A DNA stretch of 64,000 bases from Acanthopleuribacter pedis. Lineage in GTDB: Bacteria > Acidobacteriota > Holophagae > Acanthopleuribacterales > Acanthopleuribacteraceae. Within the stretch, counting starts at the first letter, position 1, and each line of letters begins with the position of its first letter. The stretch covers positions 310,001-374,000 of the forward strand of contig NZ_JAFREP010000006.1 in assembly GCF_017377855.1 (NCBI RefSeq), given 5' to 3'. This document shows, piece by piece, positions 8,432 to 16,365 of this stretch. The position numbers were made by a program, and so were the translations under genes. The notes below the pieces were generated by a model. The model did no database searches. It had not been told where the DNA came from and saw nothing but the letters and a program-made list of their open reading frames with translations.

Positions 8432-8459
8432 CTCCTCAATGTGTCAAGGCATTGAGGAG
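8432..8459 (-). promoter_or_regulatory. Hairpin overlapping the ribosome-binding site of the Rpn-family gene
   Basis: CTCCTCAATG (8432-8441) and CATTGAGGAG (8450-8459) are exact reverse complements with an 8-nt loop. Read on the minus strand, the GAGGAG nearest the TTG start is in the distal arm of this stem, so folding of the mRNA would hide the ribosome-binding site. Confidence 0.5.
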
Positions 8460-8578
8460 AACTCGTGTGGTTGTGCGGAAAATCTAGTCGATGAATCGAT
8501 GGGATGCAAGCAAAATCTGGAAAAAAATAAATTACTATAAATTCTTTTCGCGGTGAAAAATCACCTTGCCGAAATTAA

Positions 8579-8605
8579 GGAGCGGGGTTTGCATAACCCC
8601 GCTCC
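8579..8605 (-). terminator. Terminator after the first radical SAM gene
   Basis: GGAGCGGGGTT (8579-8589) pairs exactly with AACCCCGCTCC (8595-8605) around a 5-nt loop, 7 bp beyond the stop codon of the minus-strand gene. On that strand it is followed by TTAATTT. Confidence 0.7.
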
Positions 8606-8612
8606 CTTTCAC

Positions 8613-10934
8613 TTAATCATGGATAAGCTGTTTTTGGTGAATGCCGGCGGTCGCGGTTGTTTCGTTCAGGAGACCGGTGAAGGTGTTCTCCAAATTCTTG
8701 ATCACCGATGCGTCGAACCACGAGGGCTTGTAGTGGAATTGGAGGCCTACCTGGCCGCCGCTTTCTTCAGCCGTTAACATCAGCCCGACCTGCCCGTCCA
8801 CTGCTTGCGGCAGGTGCTTTCCGTCGGTGGCCGATCCGAAATAGAACCCCACGTCAAAGGTGGGCGCGGCCAGCCCGTGTTGGTCCAGGCGGATGCGGTT
8901 ACACAGGTAGTGGAACGGGTTTAACGGGACGGCCGTCAGCGCTTGGTGTTGTTTTTTCAAGGCCGTGACCAAGTCGGCGAAGCGCTCTTCGCCGTCGCGT
9001 TTGATGCGCAGGGGTACCGGCTTTTTCCCCGCCAAACCCGCGACCAGTACAACTTCCTCGTGTCCCGTGAGTTCCGCCAACATCAAGACATAAATCGCGG
9101 CCAAAACATAACCGCTGTCCAAGCCTAGCCTGGCGGATTCGGCGAGCAAGGTTTGGTCCGTCAGGATCAGCGCCTCGGTTCGCGCCTCGCGGGGTTCCGC
9201 ATCCAGTGCGGCGGGCAGGCGGTCGATATTCTTCGCCGGCGCGGGTGCCCTAAACCATGCGACCCAGGTTCGTTCCGCTTCTTTGTAACGATCTCCGCCG
9301 TAAACCGCTACCGGCGACATCGCCACTTCTTTGACCTCGTCGAACCGCGCCGCCTTGGCCATACCCGCGATCAAATCATGGGGTGTTTCGCCGGGATTCA
9401 TGAAGCGAGCGCGGATGATTGCGTTGAAATGGGCCATGAAATCTTTGACCTGCTTTAAGGTGGCGCCGCGGCGTTTTAGGTAGAAGGTTGACCAGAGTTC
9501 GAAGCCGTACTGCGGCATCCATAGGGAATTTTGCACCGAGCAAAACAGCTTTTCGACCAGGTCACAGGCGATTTGGTCATTCATCGTGTGGTGCTTCCAG
9601 TTGAAGGCGCCGCCTTGGATACCGAGTTCCTCGCGTTTCTTCCAAACCGGTGTGATCGGATCGGCGTACCAAAGTTGAGCGCGGAAGTAATCGGGTTGGG
9701 CTTCTTCCAAAAAGTCCAGTGTCTCTTGAAAGGTGTCCAGCGTTTCGCCGGGGAACCCGATGATCAAGTTGGCGTGCGTGGCGATGCCGGCCTTGCGCAA
9801 TAAGGGAATGGCTTTTTTGTAATCTTTTTGACGGGCGGCTTTGTTCATTTTTTTGAGCATGGTGTCGCTACCCGATTCACAGCCGAGGAACACACCCTCG
9901 CAGCCGGCTTCACCCATCAAAGCGATGGTTTCTTCGTCGCCGTGGTCACTACGGTAGTAAGAGTTCCAGTGGAAGTTATATTTGTTTTTGATCATCATGC
10001 GAAGTATTTTTTTGAAGCGTCCCTTAGGGACGTTAAAGGTATCGTCCAGGAAGGTAATCGTATCAACCGTGCCCAGTTCGGCCAGGGCGTCTAATTCTTT
10101 TTCTACTAGGTCTACTGGGAGATAGGTGTAGCGGCCTGCGCGTTCGGGAAAACCACAAAAGGCACAGGAAAACGGGCAGGACTTGGCCGTACGCAAGGAA
10201 ACAAAACGACCAATATCGTTGTTGGGGAACAGGCTGTAGTTGACCATGTTGTCATTGAGTGTGTTGCGTTCAATGGATTTGTTGTTGACGATGTACTGAT
10301 CACCGTCTTTGAAAATAATGTTGTCGATACCGGCCAACGCGCGGCCTTCCTTCAAGGCTTCAATCGTTTGGACCAGGGCCGTTTCGCCTTCGCTGCTGTC
10401 CACATACACATCGGCACCGATGCGAGAGAAAAACAACTGTTGGACATCGGGTGGGTTGTCGCCGGTTTGGTTGCCGATGTAGGGGCCGCCGATTATGATT
10501 TTCACATTTTGGTTGTATTGGCGAATAAAGGAAACGATTTCCAAAACGGGTTCGGCGATCACATACAAGGTCGTGGTAATGGCCACGCTGAGGATTTCGT
10601 CGTTGAGCAACTTTTGTTTAAACTGTTCGCGCTCGCTACGGAACAAATTGATGTAATCAAAACTGTGGCCGTGCTTGTGGAGAAAAGAGCCGAGGTACAA
10701 AATGGTCGGCCACAGGAAATCGGTGTTGTGGAAGGGCTGACACTGATCTTCGCGACCCTTGTAGTGGAAATGGGTCATGGCTTGGAGGGCGTCGTAGGGT
10801 TGGCCCTCCACATCGATTACGGCCATGGCCAGATCGCGGTAGGCGCCCGAGGTGGCGCCCATCAAACGGACCATACCCAAGTAGTCTTTGAGGTCGCCGG
10901 TGTTGTAACCAATCAGCAGAACGTCGGTTTTCAT
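8613..10934 (-). CDS. Cobalamin-type radical SAM enzyme (PhpK/BchE-like) fused to a condensation-domain lobe
   Basis: 773 residues from the ATG at 10934, which has GAGGGGAG upstream; a longer frame to 11000 adds an unconserved leader. Residues 1-~215 form a Rossmann-like domain (opening MKTDVLLIGYN, with IIIGGPYIG) as in B12-binding radical SAM proteins such as PhpK-type P-methyltransferases and BchE. Residues ~240-470 are the radical SAM barrel, with the cluster ligands CPFSCAFC (Cys253, 257, 260) and LGCESGSD and IIGFPGET strands. A helical linker follows. Residues ~555-755 (WVAWFRAP, LAAIYVLMLAELTG, GLQFHYKPSWFDASVIKNLE) resemble the C-terminal lobe of an NRPS condensation domain without the HHxxxDG lobe. 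The likely role is C- or P-methylation, or another radical change, of an intermediate held on the assembly line. It is divergent from the CmlA-like gene. Confidence 0.8.
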   Translation of the reverse strand: MKTDVLLIGYNTGDLKDYLGMVRLMGATSGAYRDLAMAVIDVEGQPYDALQAMTHFHYKGREDQCQPFHNTDFLWPTILYLGSFLHKHGHSFDYINLFRSEREQFKQKLLNDEILSVAITTTLYVIAEPVLEIVSFIRQYNQNVKIIIGGPYIGNQTGDNPPDVQQLFFSRIGADVYVDSSEGETALVQTIEALKEGRALAGIDNIIFKDGDQYIVNNKSIERNTLNDNMVNYSLFPNNDIGRFVSLRTAKSCPFSCAFCGFPERAGRYTYLPVDLVEKELDALAELGTVDTITFLDDTFNVPKGRFKKILRMMIKNKYNFHWNSYYRSDHGDEETIALMGEAGCEGVFLGCESGSDTMLKKMNKAARQKDYKKAIPLLRKAGIATHANLIIGFPGETLDTFQETLDFLEEAQPDYFRAQLWYADPITPVWKKREELGIQGGAFNWKHHTMNDQIACDLVEKLFCSVQNSLWMPQYGFELWSTFYLKRRGATLKQVKDFMAHFNAIIRARFMNPGETPHDLIAGMAKAARFDEVKEVAMSPVAVYGGDRYKEAERTWVAWFRAPAPAKNIDRLPAALDAEPREARTEALILTDQTLLAESARLGLDSGYVLAAIYVLMLAELTGHEEVVLVAGLAGKKPVPLRIKRDGEERFADLVTALKKQHQALTAVPLNPFHYLCNRIRLDQHGLAAPTFDVGFYFGSATDGKHLPQAVDGQVGLMLTAEESGGQVGLQFHYKPSWFDASVIKNLENTFTGLLNETTATAGIHQKQLIHD

Positions 10935-11291
10935 GGTTTTGCTCCCCTCAAGCCGTTGCTCAATACGCGGGTTGGCGATTCGGCTTGACGTACGATCCAA
11001 CCCGCTTCAGTGGGGTGAAGATTGGATCGATGATTTTATGATCTTTAACCGTATCAGAGGGTGTTTTTATAGTGCTATATGGTACCATGAATGGGTACCC
11101 ATTCAGCATCTTTTCCACGGTGAAACCGAACCGAGTGATAACCTCCTAACGGTCCGGTATCGGTTTTCTTTCCTTGATCGACAACGCATACGAACGCCAC
11201 AAACCCTTAACAATAAGAGCGAGTTGCATTTGTCGATCTCATTTCGTTATCTCAAAATTCGGGCCCGAGTGGGCGAACAGGATCGCGTGAA
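10935..11291. promoter_or_regulatory. Divergent promoter region between radical SAM and CmlA-like genes
   Basis: 357 bp separate the two start codons, ample for back-to-back promoters. The DNA is AT-richer than the flanking genes. The sequence around 11068-11080 (TTTTATAGTGCTATA) could hold a -10 element, but I cannot pair it with a clear -35. Confidence 0.5.
11079..11104. promoter_or_regulatory. Adjacent perfect palindromes, candidate operator
   Basis: ATGGTACCAT (11079-11088) and GAATGGGTACCCATTC (11089-11104) are each exact palindromes and abut directly, sharing the core GGTACC/GGGTACCC. Two abutting symmetric sites in a divergent promoter region suggest cooperative binding of a dimeric regulator to both transcription units. 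Confidence 0.5.
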
Positions 11292-12881
11292 ATGTACCTT
11301 AAACAGAATGTATTGATTGAACCCTTGGTAAATCAGTGGTATGCATGGAACCTATTGATAACACCCCATGGCCTCGGCATGGTGCTTGCCAACTATCATA
11401 AGAAAATCATGGAATCCTATATAAGATCGCCGATGATGCATACCAAGGCGGTTAAAAATCCCAAAATGATCGGCGGTCCCTTTATGGACCTTGAGGGCGA
11501 CCAAACCGCGGTCGTCCAGGCTTTACTCGAAAGAACCTTGGCCCAAAACAGCGACGTGATCGCCCTCGCCGAGGCGATTGCCGAAACGGATAAAATCCTC
11601 CTTGAGGAAGCCAAAGGCCAGACCTTGGCGCCGATCTACGCGCGCGTGCCCGAGGCACTCAAGGGTTTTGTCGAACTGGGTTACGATCTCAACAACCAAC
11701 CCTCGCAGCGTTTCCTCGAGCGCTTTCTCTACCAAAGCCCGCTCTACCAGCGTGATCGCCAAAGTCTTGCATTGCAACAGGTTGCCGGCGACGACCGCGC
11801 TTTTGTACTGAGCACCCCGCGTTTCCCTTCGCCCACCCAGCTCCATGTACCCATGGCCTTTGACGATCCCGCCATCGATACGTTGTTCAGCATGCGCGAG
11901 CAACCCCGCTCCCTGGCGGAACTCGACGCCTGGCTGCCCCCCGATCCCGCCGAGCAACGCTTCTTCAAATCCCTGTTCACGGAAGAAGCACCCACGCTCA
12001 CGGGTCGTGACCGCGATCAGATCGAAGGCGGGATGCGCGTCAAATACTTTGGCCATGCGACCTTGTTGGTGGAATCGCCCGAGGTCAGCATCTTGACCGA
12101 TCCGATTGTCAGTTATGAAGTGCCCGACCCGGCCGCGGTGCCCAGGTACACCTACGCCGATTTACCTGAAACCATTGATTACGTGGTGATTACCCACGGT
12201 CACCAGGACCACATTATGTTCGAGACCCTGTTGCAGTTGCGCCACAAGATCGGCACCATCGTGGTGCCGCGCTCGAACGGCGGCACCCTTCAAGATCCTT
12301 CACTCAAACTGGTTTTGGAATACACCGGTTTCAAAAATGTGATCGAGTTGGATGAAATGGAACGCCTGCCGGTACCGGGTGGCGCCATTACCGGTTTGCC
12401 GTTCCTGGGCGAACACGGCGATCTCCACATTCGCGCCAAGCTGGGTTACCACATTCGCCTCAACGAACGCGCGGTGGTTTGCGTGGCCGACGCCAACAAC
12501 CTGGAACCCAAGATGTACGACATGGCGCGCAAAACCCTCGGTCCCATCGATCAACTCTACGTCGGCATGGAGTGTGCCGGCGCACCCATGTCCTGGCTGT
12601 ACGGCCCGTTGATGAACAAACCTCTGCCGCGCTCCCAAGATCAAGCGCGCCGGCTCGACGGTTCCGATTGCGAAAAAGCAATGCGGCTCATCGAATCCCT
12701 CGACCCCAAAAGTGTCTACGTCTACGCCATGGGTCAGGAACCTTGGCTGACCTTTATTTCCAGTATCGCCTACACCGAAACATCAAAACCCATTGTTGAG
12801 TCCAATCAATTGGTGGCGCGCTGCCGCGAGAAAGGGCTTATTTCGGAACGGTTGTTCGGTTGCAAGCAGATCGCGTTCTAA
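11292..12881 (+). CDS. CmlA-like diiron beta-hydroxylase (metallo-beta-lactamase fold) for carrier-bound amino acids
   Basis: 529 residues from the ATG at 11292, close to the ~530 of CmlA, the enzyme that beta-hydroxylates the aminoacyl thioester on the chloramphenicol NRPS. An N-terminal alpha/beta domain (to ~245; AVKNPKMIGGPF) precedes a metallo-beta-lactamase domain. ITHGHQDH gives His302, His304, Asp306, His307. FLGEHGD gives Glu374 and VCVADANN gives Asp400, matching the Glu and bridging Asp used by the CmlA diiron site. YVGMECAGAP and GQEPWL near the end also fit my recollection of this family. No histidine follows Asp400, so a last His ligand is missing or replaced. It probably hydroxylates the beta-carbon of one NRPS-bound residue, an aromatic one if CmlA is the guide. 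It is divergent from the radical SAM gene and convergent with the NRPS operon. Confidence 0.82.
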   Translation: MYLKQNVLIEPLVNQWYAWNLLITPHGLGMVLANYHKKIMESYIRSPMMHTKAVKNPKMIGGPFMDLEGDQTAVVQALLERTLAQNSDVIALAEAIAETDKILLEEAKGQTLAPIYARVPEALKGFVELGYDLNNQPSQRFLERFLYQSPLYQRDRQSLALQQVAGDDRAFVLSTPRFPSPTQLHVPMAFDDPAIDTLFSMREQPRSLAELDAWLPPDPAEQRFFKSLFTEEAPTLTGRDRDQIEGGMRVKYFGHATLLVESPEVSILTDPIVSYEVPDPAAVPRYTYADLPETIDYVVITHGHQDHIMFETLLQLRHKIGTIVVPRSNGGTLQDPSLKLVLEYTGFKNVIELDEMERLPVPGGAITGLPFLGEHGDLHIRAKLGYHIRLNERAVVCVADANNLEPKMYDMARKTLGPIDQLYVGMECAGAPMSWLYGPLMNKPLPRSQDQARRLDGSDCEKAMRLIESLDPKSVYVYAMGQEPWLTFISSIAYTETSKPIVESNQLVARCREKGLISERLFGCKQIAF

Positions 12882-12898
12882 GAAACCGGCTTTCTTAG
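12878..12898 (+). repeat. 8-bp stem-loop at the stop codon of the CmlA-like gene
   Basis: CTAAGAAA (12878-12885) pairs with TTTCTTAG (12891-12898) around a 5-nt loop; the stop codon is in the left arm. It may assist termination or protect the mRNA end. Confidence 0.45.
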
Positions 12899-12903
12899 CA
12901 ATC

Positions 12904-12935
12904 AAAAAAAGGCCGGGTAGCAACCCGGCCTTTTT
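12904..12935. terminator. Bidirectional Rho-independent terminator between convergent genes
   Basis: GGCCGGG (12911-12917) and CCCGGCC (12924-12930) form a perfect stem, flanked by A7 on the left (12904-12910) and T5 on the right (12931-12935). It therefore works for the plus-strand hydroxylase gene and for the minus-strand NRPS operon. Confidence 0.92.
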
Positions 12936-12965
12936 CGTGTTTGCCCAGCGTAGCGGGCAAACACG
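12936..12965. terminator. Second stem-loop, end of the NRPS operon
   Basis: CGTGTTTGCCC (12936-12946) and GGGCAAACACG (12955-12965) are exact reverse complements with an 8-nt loop, 9 bp past the NRPS stop codon. Transcripts of the NRPS operon meet this hairpin first and the A/T-flanked terminator next. Confidence 0.65.
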
Positions 12966-12974
12966 GCAAAACCT

Positions 12975-15900
12975 TTAGCGCCGTTCCAAAATGGCGAGCA
13001 GCCGCGACAGGTTGCCGGCCAAATGGGGTGGGTTGAGCATGGCGCGGTGGTTGCCGACCCCGTCGTGGACCTGGAAGCGGCCGTTGGTACAGTCGCCCCA
13101 ACCGCGGATGGTGGCCACGTGTTCGCCGGCTTCGTTGTGGCATTCATTGGGTGAATGTTCCTGAACCAGGACGTCCAGGTCGGCACCAATCACCTCGCGT
13201 TCACACAGGTTGCCGAGATAGGTGCGGTAGGCGCGCATTTTCTGGTAGGCCTTCTCCTTCAAGACGTCGCTGCCGACGCCGTCGAGGAACTCGCGGGCCA
13301 CATCGCGCAAGTCGTCTTCCTTGAAGGGTAAGGGTTGCAGGTAACGGGCGGCGTCGATCATCACCACCTTGGCGACCTTGCGCCCGCGTGCTTCCAGGGC
13401 GACGGCGACTTGAAACGCGAGTTTGCCGCCGCCGGAAAAACCCATCAGCGTCACCGCGCCTTGCGGTTGGGTTTCCTCAATAAAACGGCAGGTGTTTTCC
13501 ATTCGGTCGTCGCCTTCGAGGAAGGTGAAACCGTAGAGCCGGTAATTGCCGAGCCCTTTGGCTAAGTCCATGTACGCGAGAGGGTAACCGGAACCGGGCG
13601 GAAAAGCGAAGACGGGGTCGCCACTTGCCTCGGGGTTCATCAAGACCGCGGTTTCTTCCAGGCAACCCGGATCCAAACCACGACCCTTGAGTTCCTTCAA
13701 GTCGTCGAGGTAACGCGCCAACTCTCGCAAGGAGTCGGCCTTGTAAACCACCAGGTACGGCACGGACAATGCCGTGGCGTCTTGAATGTCGGCGACCAAA
13801 CGGGTCACCTTGAGGCTGTGACCGCCCAGGTCGAAGAAGTTGTCGGTTGCCATCACATCGGCTTTGTTGAAGATGCGCGACCAAATGGCGGCCAAGGCTT
13901 TTTCCATGTCGGTGACGGGGGGTTCGCCTTCGCGCCGGCGTTCGTTGCTGTCGACCACCGGCGCGGGCAACATGTTGCGGTTGACCTTGCCGTTGGCGTT
14001 GAGCGGCATGTCCGCCATCACCGTCACGTGGGTGGGCATCATGTAGGGGGGCACGCGCCGCGCTAGGTAATCGCGCATGGTTAACATGTCCAAATCTTCA
14101 CTACCGCCGACGTAGGCGTGCAGTTCCTTTTCGCCGTCGACCTCGCGCACCATCACCGCGACCCGTTCCACGGAGGGATGGGTCAGCATCAAATTCTCCA
14201 ACTCCTCCGGCTCGATGCGGAAACCGCGGATCTTGACTTGGCTGTCGCGGCGACCGAGGAAAGTGAGGTTGCCCTCGGCGTCCCAGCGCGCCAAGTCACC
14301 GCTGCGGTAAAGCCGTTCGCCGTTACCGTAAGGGTTCGGTACGAAACGGCTTGCGGTCAACGCGGCGTCGCCGTGGTAACCGTGGGCCAAGCCGTCGCCG
14401 CCGATCAGCAGTTCGCCGGGCACGCCAACCGGGCAAAGCGCGTGTTGCGCGTCGAAAAGGTAGCAGGTGGTGTTGGCCAGCGGGCGACCGATGGGGATGT
14501 CGTCCTTGAACAGGTTGTCGACGGGGAAGAAGGTGGTGAAGGTGGTGGATTCGGTGGGTCCGTAAACGTGGAACAACTGCAGGTCGGGGAAGCGCCGGCG
14601 CAACTTGTTGAAATGGCGCGCGGAAACTTTTTCACCGCCGCTCAGCACGCACTTCAAGTCGGCGAACATGTCGGGTACGGTGTCGACCAAGCTGTTGAAC
14701 AGCGCGGTGGTCATGAAGAGGTGGGTGATCCGACGGTTTTTAACCGTGTTGGCCAGGGTCATGGGATCTTTGAGCGCGTTTTCGCGCGGGAAACAAATGG
14801 TGCCGCCGTTGAGCAGCGGGCCCCATATCTCAAAGGTCGAGGCGTCGAAGGCGAGCGAACCGGTTTGCAGCACGGTATCGCCGGGTTGTAGGTTGACGTA
14901 GTTGGTGTTGCACACCAAACGCAGCACGGCGCGGTGGTCGACCATCACGCCTTTGGGTTTGCCCGCGGTTCCCGAGGTGTAAATCAGGTATGCCAAAGCT
15001 TCAGGTAACGCCTTGGCGGCGTAAGCCTCGGGCGCGTGGTTTTTCAGCTCGCGACGGTCAAATTGGTATTTGGCCCGTGTGGAAGGGGACGGGCCGGTCT
15101 TGGTTTTGTTGATGTGGACCACCGCGTCGAAACCAAAGCGCGACAGTTCGGAGTCGGCCTCGCCCAACATCAGCGAAGTTTCAATCGCGGCAATGGCGGG
15201 AATGTCGTGGCGTAGGTCTTCCAAGAAAGCGCGCGACACATAAAGTTCTTCCTCGCGGTCGGTTTTGGTCCGGTAGCCCTTGCCGGGGTTGGCGATCTTA
15301 AATTCCGCCAGGGATTGAATGAAGGTCGCTTTCAAATCCTGGTCCCAGAGGTTGCCGAGGAACAACAGGCCGCGATCAGCGAGCAGGTTGACGGCTTTGC
15401 GCAGCACGTCGCGCAGGTAGTTGTGGCCGTTGAAGCACTCGATGACGCTGTTGATGATGACCACATCGAAGGTGCCTTCGACCTGATCGATTTCGTGGGC
15501 CGGCAAGGCCTGTAAGGTGATGTTGTCCTGACCCAAGCGGGCGCGTTCGCTTTCGGTCCACTTGAGGATGTCGGGCGAAAGATCGGTGCCGTGGTAGGCG
15601 GCGACCAGCGGGGCCAGCCGGAACATGCTGATCCCGGAGGCGCAGCCGATTTCCAAGACGCGCGATTGTTTGGTGAGCAGCGGGGTTAGCTTTTGGCGGA
15701 TGTTTTCGCCGTAACCGTCCATGACCTCGCGGCTGAGCAGTTCACCGGTGTAACTGCTGCGCCAGCCGCCGCCGGAAATGTCGTCGTGGGTTTCGTCGGC
15801 CACGTGGCGCCAAACGCCTTGGTCCATGAACCCGATATCGGGTTCTTTTTCCCCGTGGAAATCGGTGCTGTCGGGGCAGAACAAGGTGTGCAGCGCGCTG

Positions 15901-16355
15901 CATTCCCACTGGAGTTTGTTGAGGGTGGCGATGTCGCGGCGGGCGCCGATCAACATGGGTGCGCCCGCATCGTCCAGGATGGTGCGGATGCGCTGGTAGG
16001 GGAAATCGGTGTTGATGGGCAGGTAGGCCGCGCCCACTTTGGTGACGGCCAGGAGGCTGACGGCCAGTTCAATCGAACGGTCCAACATCACACCGACAAA
16101 ATCGCCCGCGCCGATCCCACGCGAGTCCATGAAGCGCGCGGCGCGGTTGGCGGTTTGTTCCAATTCCGCGTAGGTCAACTGTTCGTTGCCGAAGCGCACG
16201 GCCACCGCGTCGGGGGTTGCGGCGGCCTGTTTGGCCAACAGGTTGGGAATGGTTTCTGCGCGAGGGAAATCCCGTTTGGTTTGGTTAAAACCCGCGATTT
16301 GATCCTGCAAACTTTCGGTCTCGACATCGAATAGATTAAAGTCGGATAACTTCAT
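12975..16355 (-). CDS. Terminal NRPS module: A domain interrupted by methyltransferase, carrier protein, thioesterase
   Basis: 1126 residues from the ATG at 16355 (GAGGAG upstream); an upstream in-frame ATG overlaps the previous gene. The A domain starts normally (to ~160, core a2 GAAYLPI). It is then interrupted by a SAM methyltransferase (~165-425) with SSYTGE and LEIGCASG, and resumes at a3 YTSGTAGKPKG (~460) through a10 LNANGKVNR (~790). By comparison with GrsA the pocket reads D-A-F-A-L-G-V-T-F, hydrophobic-like but unassigned. The carrier follows with GGHSL (Ser847), then a type I thioesterase (~905-1126) with GFSGGG (Ser974) and GNHR (His1103). There is no condensation domain; that is supplied by the C domain ending the protein encoded at 18607-27657. 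It methylates its residue, loads it and releases the product, with cyclisation possible. It starts 10 nt after the radical SAM gene ends. Confidence 0.92.
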   Translation of the reverse strand: MKLSDFNLFDVETESLQDQIAGFNQTKRDFPRAETIPNLLAKQAAATPDAVAVRFGNEQLTYAELEQTANRAARFMDSRGIGAGDFVGVMLDRSIELAVSLLAVTKVGAAYLPINTDFPYQRIRTILDDAGAPMLIGARRDIATLNKLQWECSALHTLFCPDSTDFHGEKEPDIGFMDQGVWRHVADETHDDISGGGWRSSYTGELLSREVMDGYGENIRQKLTPLLTKQSRVLEIGCASGISMFRLAPLVAAYHGTDLSPDILKWTESERARLGQDNITLQALPAHEIDQVEGTFDVVIINSVIECFNGHNYLRDVLRKAVNLLADRGLLFLGNLWDQDLKATFIQSLAEFKIANPGKGYRTKTDREEELYVSRAFLEDLRHDIPAIAAIETSLMLGEADSELSRFGFDAVVHINKTKTGPSPSTRAKYQFDRRELKNHAPEAYAAKALPEALAYLIYTSGTAGKPKGVMVDHRAVLRLVCNTNYVNLQPGDTVLQTGSLAFDASTFEIWGPLLNGGTICFPRENALKDPMTLANTVKNRRITHLFMTTALFNSLVDTVPDMFADLKCVLSGGEKVSARHFNKLRRRFPDLQLFHVYGPTESTTFTTFFPVDNLFKDDIPIGRPLANTTCYLFDAQHALCPVGVPGELLIGGDGLAHGYHGDAALTASRFVPNPYGNGERLYRSGDLARWDAEGNLTFLGRRDSQVKIRGFRIEPEELENLMLTHPSVERVAVMVREVDGEKELHAYVGGSEDLDMLTMRDYLARRVPPYMMPTHVTVMADMPLNANGKVNRNMLPAPVVDSNERRREGEPPVTDMEKALAAIWSRIFNKADVMATDNFFDLGGHSLKVTRLVADIQDATALSVPYLVVYKADSLRELARYLDDLKELKGRGLDPGCLEETAVLMNPEASGDPVFAFPPGSGYPLAYMDLAKGLGNYRLYGFTFLEGDDRMENTCRFIEETQPQGAVTLMGFSGGGKLAFQVAVALEARGRKVAKVVMIDAARYLQPLPFKEDDLRDVAREFLDGVGSDVLKEKAYQKMRAYRTYLGNLCEREVIGADLDVLVQEHSPNECHNEAGEHVATIRGWGDCTNGRFQVHDGVGNHRAMLNPPHLAGNLSRLLAILERR

Positions 16356-16365
16356 GGTTTCTCCT

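Noticed and set aside
10935..11000. Longer start of the first radical SAM gene at 11000
   Set aside because: The ATG at 10934 has a good ribosome-binding site and gives the same N-terminus (M-x-x-D-x-x-L-I/V-G-Y-N) as the paralogue at 16366-18591.
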